A stretch of DNA of 64,000 bases from Rhipidocladum racemiflorum (taxonomy: Eukaryota; Streptophyta; Magnoliopsida; Poales; Poaceae): assembly GCA_036346355.1 (NCBI GenBank), contig CM070572.1, positions 4,347,001 to 4,411,000 of the forward strand. Reading direction: 5' to 3'. Shown one piece after another: positions 11,653 to 22,633 of this stretch; position 1 is the first letter of the stretch; each line of letters opens with the position of its first letter. Below the pieces are notes generated by a model. That model was not told where the DNA came from. It did no database searches and saw nothing but the letters and a program-made list of their open reading frames with translations. A program made the translations under genes and the position numbers.

Positions 11653-11896
11653 TGTAATACCCCGACTCGTTAATGTGAAGGCTCATGTGGCCCATGTGAA
11701 GCAATGGTGAGATGTCCCAGATTGCTTGTTTAAACTGGGTTATAGTAGTATATAATGCATGTTAGATCCAAACATAGCATCTCCGGGTCAACCCTTTTGC
11801 ATGAAGCCAGGACGAAAGTGTAAGCGGTACGCTATGCGTGCGTGTCTGCCCCCACAGTGGCTGGGCTTTGAGCGAATTTTGGACCAGGGTATTACA
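11653..11896. mobile_element. Possible short element with TGTAATACCC termini
   Basis: A 244-bp segment starts TGTAATACCC and ends GGGTATTACA, a perfect 10-bp inverted terminal match. No target duplication is visible. It could be a small LTR, a MITE or chance. There is no coding content. Confidence 0.3.
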
Positions 11897-12600
11897 ACCG
11901 TCCCACTTCCCAAACACACAAGCGAGACATATGCAAGACTAGAGATAGATCAAGTAAAAGACTAACACTACTTGCAGTTGACCAAAATTCATATTTTCGC
12001 AGTCCTTTCCTCGTAATTTTTTTATGTCTGGAGATCATGTGCTCCAATCACATAATTAGTTAACTATTAGCCCACTAATTAATTAACGTGGCACTAACCT
12101 CAAGCAGGAACGTAAACAACTAGAGTACTGAAAGAGAGATGGAAGTAGAGGTTGCAAATTACAAGGCCTTCATGCATGGCCGGGTGGAGAAGAAAGGGAG
12201 TGAAAGCTAGGGAAGTCGACAATGAAGAAGAAGGGCAAAGATGTCTTTTCACATGCTAATTTCAGCCCAAAAATAATTGAAAAATACTAAAATGCAAAAA
12301 GAGTAGCAAATCCTAAGTTCTTAACTATTTCCGTGAGTTGGGTGGCAAATACTAGAGAGCAATCTTTGTAATGGCATTTCATAGGGAGTCAATCTTTCGA
12401 GTGGCAAATAATTGGTTTTCCCATATAATAGGCGTAGGATGTGCAAACATATTCATAGACTCCTGAACTAGTACATTTACGTACGAGAACAAACTCAAGC
12501 AATCAAGCTTACATTTGTAATAAAGGGTGTGCTGAGTCTGCCACTGAGAGAACCACTTATCCCATTTCACCATTGCAAAATTACATAAGTTGATTAATAA
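11897..12600. other. Spacer downstream of RPL35A
   Basis: AT-rich sequence without recognised genes. The part nearest RPL35A (about 12600-12798) probably holds its 3' UTR, since transcription runs leftward. No clear poly(A) signal could be singled out. Confidence 0.35.
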
Positions 12601-12798
12601 AGAATGGCAATGCATTGCAAAATTACAAACATATTAATCAAGAATTCAACAATAATAAAATCTCCATTGACAAAGAAAAAGTCTTTGGTTACAAGCAGAT
12701 TATCCATTTAGGGACAGCCACCACGACTGAGGCAGGCTACCCGAGAACCCATGACAACAAATCAAGAATTAAGACAATCGATACCAACCTTTAGATAA

Positions 12799-13329
12799 TT
12801 AGATACTGCTCGGGTACATGAACACCCTGACCTTGCGCCCCTGGAACAACGCAAGCACCGCAATATCATTAACATACAACACAAAAGAGGACGCCAAGAA
12901 CAAGAAGCATTGCATCGAACGGATACAGGAGGTTTGCCCAACGCACCATGGATTCCGGCGGCAGGTTGGACTTGAACTTCGCGCGGACGACGCCGGAGTT
13001 GCCGTGGGGGCGGGTGACCTTACCGCGGATGCAGCGATAGTGTGTGCCGCTGCTCTTCGTCTTGGCCTTGTAGACGTACGCCATCCTCTTCCCGCAGTAC
13101 CACGCAACCTCTTCCTTGGTGTTCACCCCCTCGATTTGCACCAGCGACGTGTTCTCGTACTGGTTGGACTTCGACCTGCGCGCCCAAATCCAAGTCTCAA
13201 ATCGCGCAAAAGAAGGCAGAAATCGAGCGGCGGGTGGCCGGAGGAGCTCCGCTCAGCTCGCCTCTTGTATCCGAGGATGGTGCCGCGGACGTAGAGCCTC
13301 ACGCGCTGTCCCGTGCGTCCCTTCACCAT
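12799..13329 (-). CDS. RPL35A: 60S ribosomal protein L35a (eL33)
   Basis: This is a structural protein of the large cytosolic ribosomal subunit. Three exons give 112 residues, the usual plant length: 13329-13262, 13175-12947 and 12840-12799 (TAA). The protein starts MVKGRTGQRVRLYVRGTILG, continues through EGVNTKEEVAWYCGKRMAY and VTRPHGNSGVVRAKFKSNLP, and ends GRKVRVFMYPSSI. Intron 2 (106 bp) is GT-AG. Intron 1 (86 bp) starts GC after AAGAG and ends CAG, so it would be a GC-AG intron; phasing requires that site. One residue is unusual: HYRCIRGKVTRP has Arg where I expect Trp (CIWGKV), a single T-to-C change. Apart from these two points it looks functional. A processed copy is ruled out by the introns. 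Confidence 0.92.
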
Positions 13330-13422
13330 CTCGCCGCCGCTTCTGCCGCTGGAGATGAGAGCTCTCCGAGGTGGGGTTAATTCGGAGGAGCTGCGAAGCC
13401 GGCGCGCGACCTCGAAGGAGAC

Positions 13423-13431
13423 AAACCCTAG
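13423..13431 (+). promoter_or_regulatory. Telo box upstream of RPL35A
   Basis: AAACCCTAG lies about 95 bp upstream of the RPL35A start codon. Telo boxes near the transcription start are typical of plant ribosomal-protein and translation-related genes. The position fits the 5' UTR or core promoter. Confidence 0.65.
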
Positions 13432-13554
13432 CACGCGGCGCAAGTTATGCTAATGTATCCTAGATGAGTGACTGAACGGTACAGATCTGCGGGTGTTGAT
13501 AGGTGGACAGTCGAGATGTGTTTGCAGGCTAGGGCTTAAGCCCGTTATTATAGA

Positions 13555-13585
13555 TGGGCTATAGTTTTTGGCAGATGTATGGGCT
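13555..13585 (+). promoter_or_regulatory. Paired site II motifs (TGGGCT) upstream of RPL35A
   Basis: TGGGCT occurs at 13555-13560 and 13580-13585, about 225-255 bp upstream of the start codon. Site II elements (TGGGCY, bound by TCP factors) combined with a telo box are the known promoter signature of plant ribosomal-protein genes. This supports the gene as expressed. Confidence 0.6.
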
Positions 13586-13639
13586 AGTTTGTGGATGGGA
13601 CTAGAATGGTCCAGCTTTGGAGAGTATGTTTCGGAAAGC

Positions 13640-14068
13640 CTAAAATACTAGTTCGGCCGTATAGATCCGTTCGTTTTAGTTTTTGCATAGTTTTTATTTA
13701 AAAAAGTGGATTATTTATTGAATTATAGGATTCCAGATATCTTCTCTGAGAATCAGAATCAGAAGCTGTCCTCTATATATAATCAAAATCCTACTATAAC
13801 CTGATTCTCACTGATTATTACTGATTCTTACCGGCCTAGTCTAAAACCTAGATGTCGTAGCTGACTCGATACGATTCTCTCATAATCAGAAACAGTTTCT
13901 TCTATAATGCAGAATCCATAATCTAGAAGCCGAAATAAACAACCATAAATGGATAGAGATCTTAGACTTTCTGAACAAACGTTGAGTAAACTGAAAAAAA
14001 ATACTCTAAATGCTAGTACAACAAGCCTATTTATGTGATATTAGCTCTAAATTGTCTTAGGTTTATAA
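13640..14068. other. AT-rich spacer, possible MITE remnant
   Basis: There are scattered inverted words such as GAATCAGAATCAGAAG / CTGATTATGAGAG and GGATTCCAGATAT / GGATTCTGCATTATAG between 13720 and 13940, which would allow fold-back. No clean termini or duplication are seen, and there is no gene. Confidence 0.3.
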
Positions 14069-14353
14069 ATGATTATAACCAAGGCGCGGCACGACATGTA
14101 CCACGGGTACCTGACGCCGTGCCACCAGAACCCCGCGTGGCGGTACATGTCCGGCATGGGGTACATCGTGTCGTGGGACGTGGTGGAGTGGATCGCCGCG
14201 ACGGAGGAGCTGAGGAAGGACCACGACGGGCCGGAGGACATGGTGTTCCGGCGGTGGCTGCGGTCGGTGCGCACGCTCAGGTTCTTCGACGCCACACGGG
14301 GGCTCAAGCCTTCCAAGATGTATCGTGTAGACCTGTCACCTGTGATTCTGTGA
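14069..14353 (+). pseudogene. GT31-like glycosyltransferase, C-terminal fragment
   Basis: A GC-rich island in AT-rich DNA reads RHDMYHGYLTPC, WRYMSGMGYIVSWDVVEWIA and GPEDMVFRRWLRSV. The pattern G-x-GY-[IV]-[LV]-S-x-D followed by a downstream ED-x-x-x-G/R-WL resembles the C-terminal half of plant galactosyltransferases of family GT31. The N-terminal anchor and the DxD-bearing part are missing, and the frame ends about 20 codons after the motif. It is best seen as a single exon moved here. The family call is from pattern memory; another plant glycosyltransferase family is possible. Confidence 0.5.
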
Positions 14354-15088
14354 AGGTTACAGGGCTGACAAAAAAAAAGTGTGTTATGACTCGAATCGTA
14401 ATTGTTTCGATTACAGTGATTAATGAATTTAAAATTTAAATGAGTCTATTTTAAACGAAACTAGGGTTAATCAGGCTTAGTTCGGTAATAACTTATTAGC
14501 TCGAATTTAAAACACACATTTAAATAATAAATAAAATAATTTTACATTAAACTTGTTAAGTCCAATAGCCAACCCTACGTCTATTTTCATTCGTGCATGT
14601 TATCAGACACTGCATGCTAGCTTGCGTAGAGTAATAACGATGTTCTACTCGTACATTAATGCGCTAATTACATGATCTAGTCATAAGTCAAAGGGTCGAC
14701 GCACGTCCTTGCAGGACCAAGATCAAGGTTTATGTGTATAAACAGTTAACGGGGCTATGGAATCCAAGTGTGTAATTCAGGTTTAGGTATTAAATCGACA
14801 TGAGGAATTCGAACAATATTTTGAGGAGCAGAGGAGGTACTGTGAAATGAGAATAGTTCGTAGCTTTGTACTATTTTATCTTTTTCTAGCTGTTTTATTT
14901 GGTTTCTAGTTCTGCTAGGGATTTTAAATTTATTTTTCTCTTAGTGTAGACTGTATTAAACCTCGAATTTAATTTTATTAAGTGGCAGCTAGAACAATAT
15001 ACATCAATGCTATAAATAGCTACCGATAGCGGCGCTATAACTTTTTTAGACTACAAACACGAAGCACGGACGAATGTTCTGCTATATA
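14354..15088. other. No gene seen
   Basis: AT-rich anonymous sequence between the glycosyltransferase fragment and the Helitron. No ORF or transposon terminus is supported. Confidence 0.4.
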
Positions 15089-15367
15089 TCTCTACTATAA
15101 AGTGAGAGTTTCTTCCCACGTCATTTCATCAAAATTACCAGTTCTACCATTCTTTAATTACCCACCTCTTTAATTAACCACTTCAGGCGTGGATGGAAGA
15201 CAGCACACACAATTCTGCCATTCTTTAATTAACCTCTTTAATTGTAGAATGTAGACCATTAAGGTATTATTTGCACAACATATTTTTTTTCTTGTTTCAT
15301 GTTATCGTAATAGCAGGACAGCCGTTCAAAATGTAGATACCGTTGCAATGCACGGGCACCTTACTAG
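15089..15367 (+). mobile_element. Small non-autonomous Helitron
   Basis: It begins TCTCTACTATAAAGTGAGAG after an A and ends GCACGGGCACCTTACTAG before a T. These are the standard grass Helitron ends (5' TC, 3' CTRR, insertion between A and T), with the common 3' GTTGCAATGCACGGGCACC segment. It is 279 bp long with no coding content, so it depends on a RepHel protein from elsewhere. Confidence 0.75.
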
Positions 15368-15784
15368 TATTAATTAACTTAAGAGTTATAGCCAGCAATA
15401 ACTTCACTATATACTTTAGTTTGTAGCTAGCAATAGCTCCGTTATCCTATATAAGTATCAACATGCCAAAACATTGATCTTGTTTTGAAATCCAACATTA
15501 CTAAAATATTGAAATGCAAGTCTTATGCATCTCTTCACATCATCTCTCCCTTTTTCAATACTCCCGAGTTCATATGTCGTAATGATCAAATACTTGTTGT
15601 TAAGAATATTGTGATGTAGTTAGCAGTTATGGTTTTTGACATGTATTAGCATGTTTGTTGATTCCGAATTTTACTCGTATTCTATTATAAAAAATATTAA
15701 TACCTTTTAAAATACCATGGTTTAAAAATCTGTACTATCACCAATTGCTAATTTATTGATGGCCGTTATACCTTATTTTCTGTT
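15368..15784. other. AT-rich, may include intron of the helicase fragment
   Basis: No protein similarity is seen. The right end reads TTTTCTGTTTAG directly before helicase-like coding sequence, which looks like a splice acceptor, so at least part may be an old intron. Confidence 0.35.
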
Positions 15785-16207
15785 TAGACAATAGCAGCTA
15801 GGAAGATTTTTGAAAGCTCCGATGGAGACCACATAACCTTGGTGAATGTATACCGAACAGCTTGGAAGAGGCAGGATGCCTGAAGAAGAGCAAAAATGCA
15901 AATGGTAAAGAAAAAACAGTGGAGACGGCTTTCAACAGTGGTGCAGGGAGAACATTATCAACTACCGGTTTGGAAGGGATGCTCGTGATGTTCACAGGTT
16001 TGTTGGAGTGTCTCACTACGTTAGACAAGTGAGAGGATTATTGCCTTTAAAGAGCATTGTCGTCCAAAGCTCTGCTAAATGGAAAAAATGAGCAAGTCTG
16101 GTTTTGAGAAATTCTGAATTGTTGACTGAACTAACATAGATGACATGGCTCAATTTCGTCGATGTTTGACGGCTGCCTTCTTCTTGAACACTGCAATGCG
16201 GTGACCT
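15785..16207 (+). pseudogene. DEAH-box RNA helicase fragment (HA2/OB region)
   Basis: Read in more than one frame, the plus strand gives ARKIFESSDGDHITLVNVYR, then WCRENIINY-like sequence and GRDARDVHRFVG, then DDMAQFRRCLTAAFFLNTAM. These match, in order, the region after the HA2 domain and the OB-fold of DEAH helicases (GDH-x-TL-x-NVY..W, WC-x-EN-[FY]-[IL]-N-x-R-x-L-x-x-A-x-DV, [QF]-x-R-x-CL-x-A-x-FF-x-N-A). Frameshifts and at least one stop separate them. An apparent 3' splice site precedes it, so it derives from genomic DNA rather than mRNA. It stops where the CACTA terminus begins, so the CACTA element probably inserted into it. Confidence 0.65.
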
Positions 16208-16234
16208 CACTACTACACGGGGCTCATATTAGAC

Positions 16235-16435
16235 ACCTCTTTACAGACTGTTTTATATACACACCGTCTGTGATGAGTCCAAGGCACATCACAGATGGTT
16301 TTATCTACGAATAGTCTGTGATGATTTCCTTGTAACAGACGGTTTAAAACATGAACCGTGAATAACCGTCTGTGATGTGCCTTGGACTCATCACAGACGG
16401 TGTGTATATAAAACCGTCTGTGATGAACGAGGCGC
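16235..16435. repeat. CACTA subterminal inverted repeats
   Basis: Copies of CATCACAGACGGT and its reverse complement ACCGTCTGTGATG alternate in both orientations, with GTGCCTTGGACTCATCACAG matching its inverted partner near 16280. Such arrays are the binding region for the CACTA-encoded TNPA-type protein in En/Spm elements. Confidence 0.65.
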
Positions 16436-16575
16436 TACTTACATACTAATTAAGCTTGTCTGTGAACTTACAACTCTTGTAAATTATAATTGTATATGTT
16501 CGTAGAAAAGATCAGCGCGCTACATACGTAGGTCGCTAGCAAGCGCTGCTCCATACATAGCACCCATTCACCTAC

Positions 16576-18210
16576 TGAAAAGGTTAGAAGATTGCCTAGA
16601 GGGGGGGTGAATAGGCTAATTTTAAATTAAAACAATTTGATGCAGCGGAAAAGAGTCGGATATTCCGAATTAATATCGGAACTTCCGAAATCTTAGGAAC
16701 TTCCGTAATTACTTCGGACTATCCGATTTGCTCTTGACACAAGGAGTCAAGTACAAAGAGCTATACGAAGACTAGCTCTAGACGACTTAAAAAAGCACTT
16801 AAGAAAATCAATAATATGAATCAAGCAATTAGAGACAAGGGAGAACACAGTAGTTTGATTCCCGGAGTTCGGATCCTTGAGGGGATCGTACGTCTCCGTT
16901 GAGGAGGCTCCAAAGAGCCCGGGTCTTTTCCAACCCTTTCCTCCCAAACCTCGGTCACACTTGAGGCTTGGTTCCACTATTGGATCCTTTCCTTTCGGAG
17001 GCGGAGCCGGCCTTCACAAACTTCTCACGGCTTCCCACAATCGTTGGGGGCTCGTGAGCGACGCCTAGCCGTCTAGGAGTCCTTCAACCTCCAAGAGAAA
17101 TGAATGCACTTGAATCTCGATCTTGGAGAGGTTCTCTACTTTCTCAAGATGAATAACCACTTAGCCCTTGACTTTCAATCACACTTGACAAACTCTCACT
17201 CACTAAATGATCCCTAAGATCAAGGAGAAGAGAAAGCTCAAAGTATGCTCTAGAGAGTGTTCAAGAAGCTCAAGAGTTCAGCCTCAGCAAAAGTGTCACC
17301 AGCAAAAGGAGTGGGAAAGGGGTATTTATAGTTTTGAATCAAAACTAGCCGTTACCCTCGCACTCAGCTTCACATCGGAATGTCCGACAAGAACTTCGGA
17401 ACATCCGATGTGTGCAAACTACCAGAAATTGGAAAGCTTCCAACGGTCGAAAACAACAAGCATCGGAATGTCCGATAACAACTTCGGAACATCCGATGAC
17501 ATCCTGAAGGGAACCAAGCTAAACACTCTAAGTCCTCATCGGAATATCCGAAAATAGGCATCGGAACATCTGAACCAAACAGAAGGTTCCCAAACAGGAC
17601 AACAAACACTTCGGAACTTCCGAAGAAACAACTTCAGACAGTCCGAACACAACAGAGAGCACCCTTTTTCTCGACAGCACACATCGGACATTCCGATACC
17701 AAGGATCGGAATATCCGAAGCAAACAGAAGGTTCTCAAACAGAAACGATAGGCATCGGAACATCCGAAGCAAACAAATCGGAATGTCCGACCCTAACCAA
17801 ACACAACGGACTAAGGCACAACTACACTTCGGAACTTCTGAAACATCGGAATGTCCGATACAACTTCGGAACATCCGACTGGAAGTTTACCACAAACTCA
17901 TTCCGAAGCTAGAGAGAACACTTCTAACCCTTGAGAGACTCAACTAAATTCATCTTGAGTGAGGAGATCATCTCTAAGTCAATTTCAATGCATCCTCTTA
18001 ATAGTACGGCATTTCTATGACTCAAAAGATTAAAATTACAAGCTTAAATGCCGTTTTCTTACTTAACGCTACTCGGAACACTTCGCGCATTACAAAGACG
18101 ATCTCTTCTTGAAGCGTTTGCCTGCTCATAAACTAGTTGAACACATTAGTTTCTTTAATCGTTTGTCATTAATCACCCAAAACAAATTTAGGGGCCTAGA
18201 TGCACTTTCA
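16576..18210 (-). repeat. Sirevirus 3' LTR
   Basis: 1635 bp, bounded by TGAAAAGG and GCACTTTCA on the plus strand (TG...CA when read in element orientation). It carries about 15 short palindromes of the CGGAAYRTCCG type between 17370 and 17880 and four more near 16655-16730. Confidence 0.92.
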
Positions 18211-18223
18211 ATCTCCCCTTTTG
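18211..18223 (-). other. Sirevirus polypurine tract
   Basis: Read on the minus strand, CCAAAAGGGGAGAT directly precedes the TG of the 3' LTR. This is the second-strand priming site of the retrotransposon. Confidence 0.8.
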
Positions 18224-18641
18224 GTGATTGATGACAACACGATTAAGGACAAATTTATAAAACATTATGAGAGAATAAATATAGATTTTAACTCCCCCTC
18301 AAAATGTGCATTGAGAATGTATCTTGAAAACAAATGCATTTTTCGAGAGAAATATGAGGGAGCTCCCCCTACATCCTTGCATAGGAGATTTAACACAAGA
18401 TTGACAAGATAAACAGTATGGATAATTAATAACCATCGAGTCAGCAAGAGATCTCCATGCAAAAACAGTAAAGAGTTTAAAACGATAATAACATTCAACA
18501 ACGAAGTTTTAAACCAAATAAACTAAGTTCCAAGTTCACGGACTCAACGAATCAACGACTTTGAACCAAGGATAGATAGATAAATTTGTCATCTCTCCCC
18601 CTTTGGCATCAAGCACCACAAAGAATAAAGAGGGAGAGAGA

Positions 18642-20125
18642 CTAATCAGACTCCTCTGAAGCAGCTTCATCTGATCCAGATTCTTCGTCGTCATCCTCAG
18701 ACTCTGACACATCAGGTGCTGGAGCAAAAGGATCCTCGATCTCTTCTTCACTTTCCTCGTCCTCTGAGCACTCCAGATTCAGATGCCTTTGGATATCCTT
18801 GAGTCGCTTGGCATTCTTCTTCTGCTTTTCTGAGTTGCTCTTGCAAAGAACAAATATTGACTTCAAAGCTCGCAGAATAGGTGAAGAAGATCCGCTGGGA
18901 GTAGAAGCTGAAGGAGTAGCAGCAGAGGAGGCGGTCCTCCTGGTGGAAGCTCTGGTGGCTCGCTGAGATGGGGCCTTGATTGGCCTGACTTGAAGTGCCA
19001 CATGCTTTCCATCATACTCAAACTGCTGCCCAGTCACTTGTTCAATTAAGTGCATGATAAAAGGAGCATATCCACAGCTTCTTCTGGGCTCCTGTCCAAT
19101 GAGTCTGATCTCATTCCATATGAAGTCAAAGACATCAAAGAGCCTCTGACCATCTTGCATTCTGCTCAAGAGGTTTCTGGTGAAAGAAAGGACATGAGAA
19201 GCATCACCTTCTTTTGGAGCCAAGGTCTTCCTGAAGAGTCTGTTCAGGATAGCAAAGAAGGGCTTCATTCCCTTGGTGTCACCTGGCTCAAACTCTGCAT
19301 TCTCCTCATACAAGAAATTCAGATTTGATGCACCAAGTGAGACCTCATTGTGGATCTGATCTCCCCCCTGAGTCCGCCTCTGTGAAGTCAAGTAGCCTGG
19401 CAAATTGAACATATGTAGCTTCATACCAGGTTCCTCGGTCATCCAAAGGAGAGTAGAGACTCGATCCTGGAGACATACATTGTGGCATAGAACCGAGCTA
19501 TGATCTCCACATTCCAATCATCTTTGAAAAGCCATGATCCTTTTGGTGCCGCTTCTTTCATAAGCTGCAATAACATCATTGAATATGGCATCATCTGCTG
19601 CTGCCATATACTCCCAATCAACACATTGCATTTGGATTACCGGATTCTTTCTAGGATAAATGATCAAGCATAAAAGTCCTCGCTGAAAGAATGTCCAGAA
19701 CGTGAGTCGAAGAGAACCGGTCATTCCGCTTTGGATTCTCTTCACGAGCTTTTCTCACTTGTCTTTGCTTTTCCTTTGTAGTTTACTGGCTTTCTTTGAA
19801 GTCTAGGGTTTCTTTCAGGCGGTCTCAATCTCGGCATGTCTCTTGGCTGAGACCCTGACGCACCTGCAATCCCTTTTCCTTTTCTTGAAGGCAGAGTTGC
19901 TCCTCGTGGCACATTCATAGTCTGAGCAACCTGAGCAGCAGGTTCACTGATTGTAATCCCTGGTTGAGATCCTCGAGCTGAAGCTCGCTTTGTTCTTGCC
20001 CCAGTTGGAGTTTTGCGCTTTCGACTGAAAGTGACTTTAGCCGGATCCTGAGGAGGCTGACCACCCTGACTTGGGTCCATTTGAGAAAGCTGACACGGAA
20101 TAGATTGATAAGACAAAGGAAACAA
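18642..20125 (-). pseudogene. Sirevirus extra 3' ORF (env-like position), broken
   Basis: The order on the minus strand is a basic, Pro/Ser/Lys-rich N-terminal part (20125-19742), two short overlapping frames (19745-19439), then 291 codons (19517-18642). The last part contains GMKPFFAILNRLFRKTLAPK, FDVFDFIWNEIRLIG and RRSCGYAPFIMHLIE, and ends in a Ser/Glu/Asp-rich tail. Many grass Sireviruses carry an added ORF after RNase H, sometimes called env-like. I see no signal peptide and no clear membrane segment, so the envelope label is positional only. At least two frameshifts break it. Confidence 0.55.
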
Positions 20126-21044
20126 GAGAGAATACTGGTTCTAGTGATGTACTGTCAACATCGGACATTCCGATTTCATATCGGACATTCCGACATTACA
20201 TCGGACATTCCGATAGTGAACATCGGAAGTTCCGATATTTTCTGACAACCCTAAAACTAGGATTCCAACCAGATCAACCACAGGAAACAAAAGAAACTTG
20301 AGATCTGGGCGAAGGAAGACTACGACAACAAGTCTATCCAAAAGATTTGATCAAGAGATTCACGGAAAACGAAGAGACACGGATTGTTCTAGGGTTTACC
20401 TTGAGGATGAAGAACGAGATTTGAGAAGGATTGAAGTCTTCTAATCCGTGAGGCACTCCTTTTTGAGGTAGATCGGAGTTTCCGAAGAGTTGAAGACTCC
20501 GAAGGCGACAAGAGATGAAAGAGTGCAGTAGAGGGAGGGAGAGGACGTACGGAGGTAAAGTGAGGGAATAAAGAAATGAGGAGGAGGGGCCAACCGAAAC
20601 GTCCTTATCCTGCGTTTACACGCACTTCGGAAGTTCCGAAATTAGGTTCGGAAGTTCCGAAGAGTTCAAGTTTCCAGCGAACCAGAAGTTGAACAGGATT
20701 CGGACATTCCGATAAAAATATCGGACATTCCGAAGAGTTTAAAAACACAGAATTCGGATATTCCGATGACTGGATCGGATAGTCCGATACGTGAATTTTT
20801 CCAGCTGACAGAAAGGAAGAGATAGGATTTCTGAGATGGAAGAAATTGAGACTTTGAGTCAGAGAACTCGGCAGTCATCCAACATGTGATCAGAGAACAA
20901 AAACGACAGTCGAAGCTATGATCACAGGTGGAATGACCAAAGATGCACTTGACAACTCAACTTTTTCAAAGGCAGATAACTAATTTTTGCAATCCTTTTA
21001 TTTTGAAATCATCAAGAATAGTAACTATATATGCGAGCAAGATG
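20126..21044 (-). repeat. Sirevirus non-coding spacer with palindromes
   Basis: Between RNase H and the extra ORF lie further TCGGACATTCCGA-type palindromes at 20158-20235 and 20626-20790. They are the same motif as in the LTRs. There is no other coding sequence. Confidence 0.6.
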
Positions 21045-22589
21045 TCAAGTCACATTCCGATAGTCTAGGATGTTCAGCTCACTTCTCAATTCGCAAAATC
21101 GTTTCTCATCAAGAGGTTTGGTGAAGATATCGGCCAATTGTTTCTCGGTTCTCACATAGGTAATATCTATGTCTCCCTTGAGAGAGTGATCTCTAAGGAA
21201 GTGGTGTCGGATGTCTATATGCTTGGTCCGAGAGTGTTGAACAGGATTGTTGGCTATTTTGATTGCACTCTCATTGTCACATAAGAGTGGTACTTTCTCC
21301 AAGTTAAATCCAAAATCCTTTAAGGTTTGCCTCATCCATAGTAATTGTGCACAACAACTTCCTGCGGCAATGTATTCGGCTTCCGCGGTGGATAGAGCCA
21401 CTGAATTTTGTTTCTTTGAGGACCAAGACACTAGTGATCTACCTAGAAATTGACAAGTCCCCGAGGTGCTTTTTCTATCCACTTTGCAACCCGCATAATC
21501 AGCATCCGAATAACCAATCAAATCGAATTTTGATCCTTTAGGATACCAAAGCCCTAAACTAGGTGTGTGAACTAAATATCTAAGAATTCTTTTCACGGCT
21601 ACTAGGTGGCACTCTCTCGGAGTGGCTTGAAATCTTGCACACATGCAAACACTAAGCATAATATCAGGCCTAGATGCACAAAGATAGAGTAAAGAACCTA
21701 TCATGGATCGATATACCTTTTGATCCACAGGGTTACCTTCTTCATTTAGACCAAGATGTCCGTTTGTAGCCATGGGAGTATGAATGGGCTTGGCGTTCTC
21801 CATGTCAAACTTCTTGAGCATATCCTTGATGTACTTTGTTTGGCATAAGAATGTACCTTCCTTGAGTTGTTTGATTTGAAATCCAAGGAAGAATTTTAAC
21901 TCGCCCATCATTGACATTTCGAACCTCTTTGTCATAATCCTACTAAATTCCTCACAAAAGCTTTTATTAGTAGAACCAAATATAATGTCATCAACATATA
22001 TTTGGCACACAAATAAATCATTATCAACAAATTTTGTGAAGAGAGTAGGATCGACTTTACCAATTTCGAAACCCTTTTTAATAAGAAAATCCTTAAGGCA
22101 TTCATACCATGCTCTAGGTGCTTGCTTAAGCCCGTAGAGCGCCTTATGGAGTTTGTAGACATGAGTGGGGTTCTTATGATCCTCCATTCCCGGCGGTTGC
22201 TCAACGTATACCAATTCGGCGATTGGACCATTTAGGAAGGCACTCTTGACGTCCATTTGATAAAGCTTGAAATCATGGTGAGTGGCAAATGCAACTAATA
22301 TACGAATTGACTCAAGTCTAGCTACGGGAGCATAAGTCTCACCAAAATCCAAACCTTCAATTTGAGTGAATCCTTGAGCTACCAACCGAGCCTTGTTTCT
22401 TGTGACAACTCCGTTCTCGTCTTGTTTGTTGCGGAAGACCCATTTGGTTCCAATCACGTTTTGATTTGGTCTTTCCACCAACGACCACACCTTGTTTCTA
22501 ACGAAGTTGTTAAGCTCTTCATGCATAGCCATTATCCAATCCGGATCTCTTAGTGCATCTTCAACCTTCAAAGGTTCCAAAGTAGACAC
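21045..22589 (-). CDS. Sirevirus reverse transcriptase/RNase H part of pol
   Basis: Open for 514 codons. From the N side: KWVFRNKQDENG, LVAQGFTQIEGLDFGETYAP, YQMDVKSAFLNG (first catalytic Asp region), LYGLKQAPRAW, then IYVDDIIFGS with the YVDD active site. The RNase H part has DADYAGCKVDRKSTSG, ALSTAEAEYIA and SRTKHIDIRHHF, ending NILDYRNVT. All Copia RT and RNase H motifs are present. The frame upstream (22978-22634, an acidic linker) is out of register with it, so the polyprotein is not continuous. Confidence 0.9.
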   Translation of the reverse strand: MSTLEPLKVEDALRDPDWIMAMHEELNNFVRNKVWSLVERPNQNVIGTKWVFRNKQDENGVVTRNKARLVAQGFTQIEGLDFGETYAPVARLESIRILVAFATHHDFKLYQMDVKSAFLNGPIAELVYVEQPPGMEDHKNPTHVYKLHKALYGLKQAPRAWYECLKDFLIKKGFEIGKVDPTLFTKFVDNDLFVCQIYVDDIIFGSTNKSFCEEFSRIMTKRFEMSMMGELKFFLGFQIKQLKEGTFLCQTKYIKDMLKKFDMENAKPIHTPMATNGHLGLNEEGNPVDQKVYRSMIGSLLYLCASRPDIMLSVCMCARFQATPRECHLVAVKRILRYLVHTPSLGLWYPKGSKFDLIGYSDADYAGCKVDRKSTSGTCQFLGRSLVSWSSKKQNSVALSTAEAEYIAAGSCCAQLLWMRQTLKDFGFNLEKVPLLCDNESAIKIANNPVQHSRTKHIDIRHHFLRDHSLKGDIDITYVRTEKQLADIFTKPLDEKRFCELRSELNILDYRNVT

Positions 22590-22633
22590 AAAAGAGTAGA
22601 ATTCACAAAAATTAGCTACTCTAGAGCGTGTAG

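Noticed and set aside
17370..17880. Regularly repeated palindromes that could suggest a CRISPR-like array
   Set aside because: The units are short, unevenly spaced, vary in sequence and lie in a Sirevirus LTR, where such palindromes are known.
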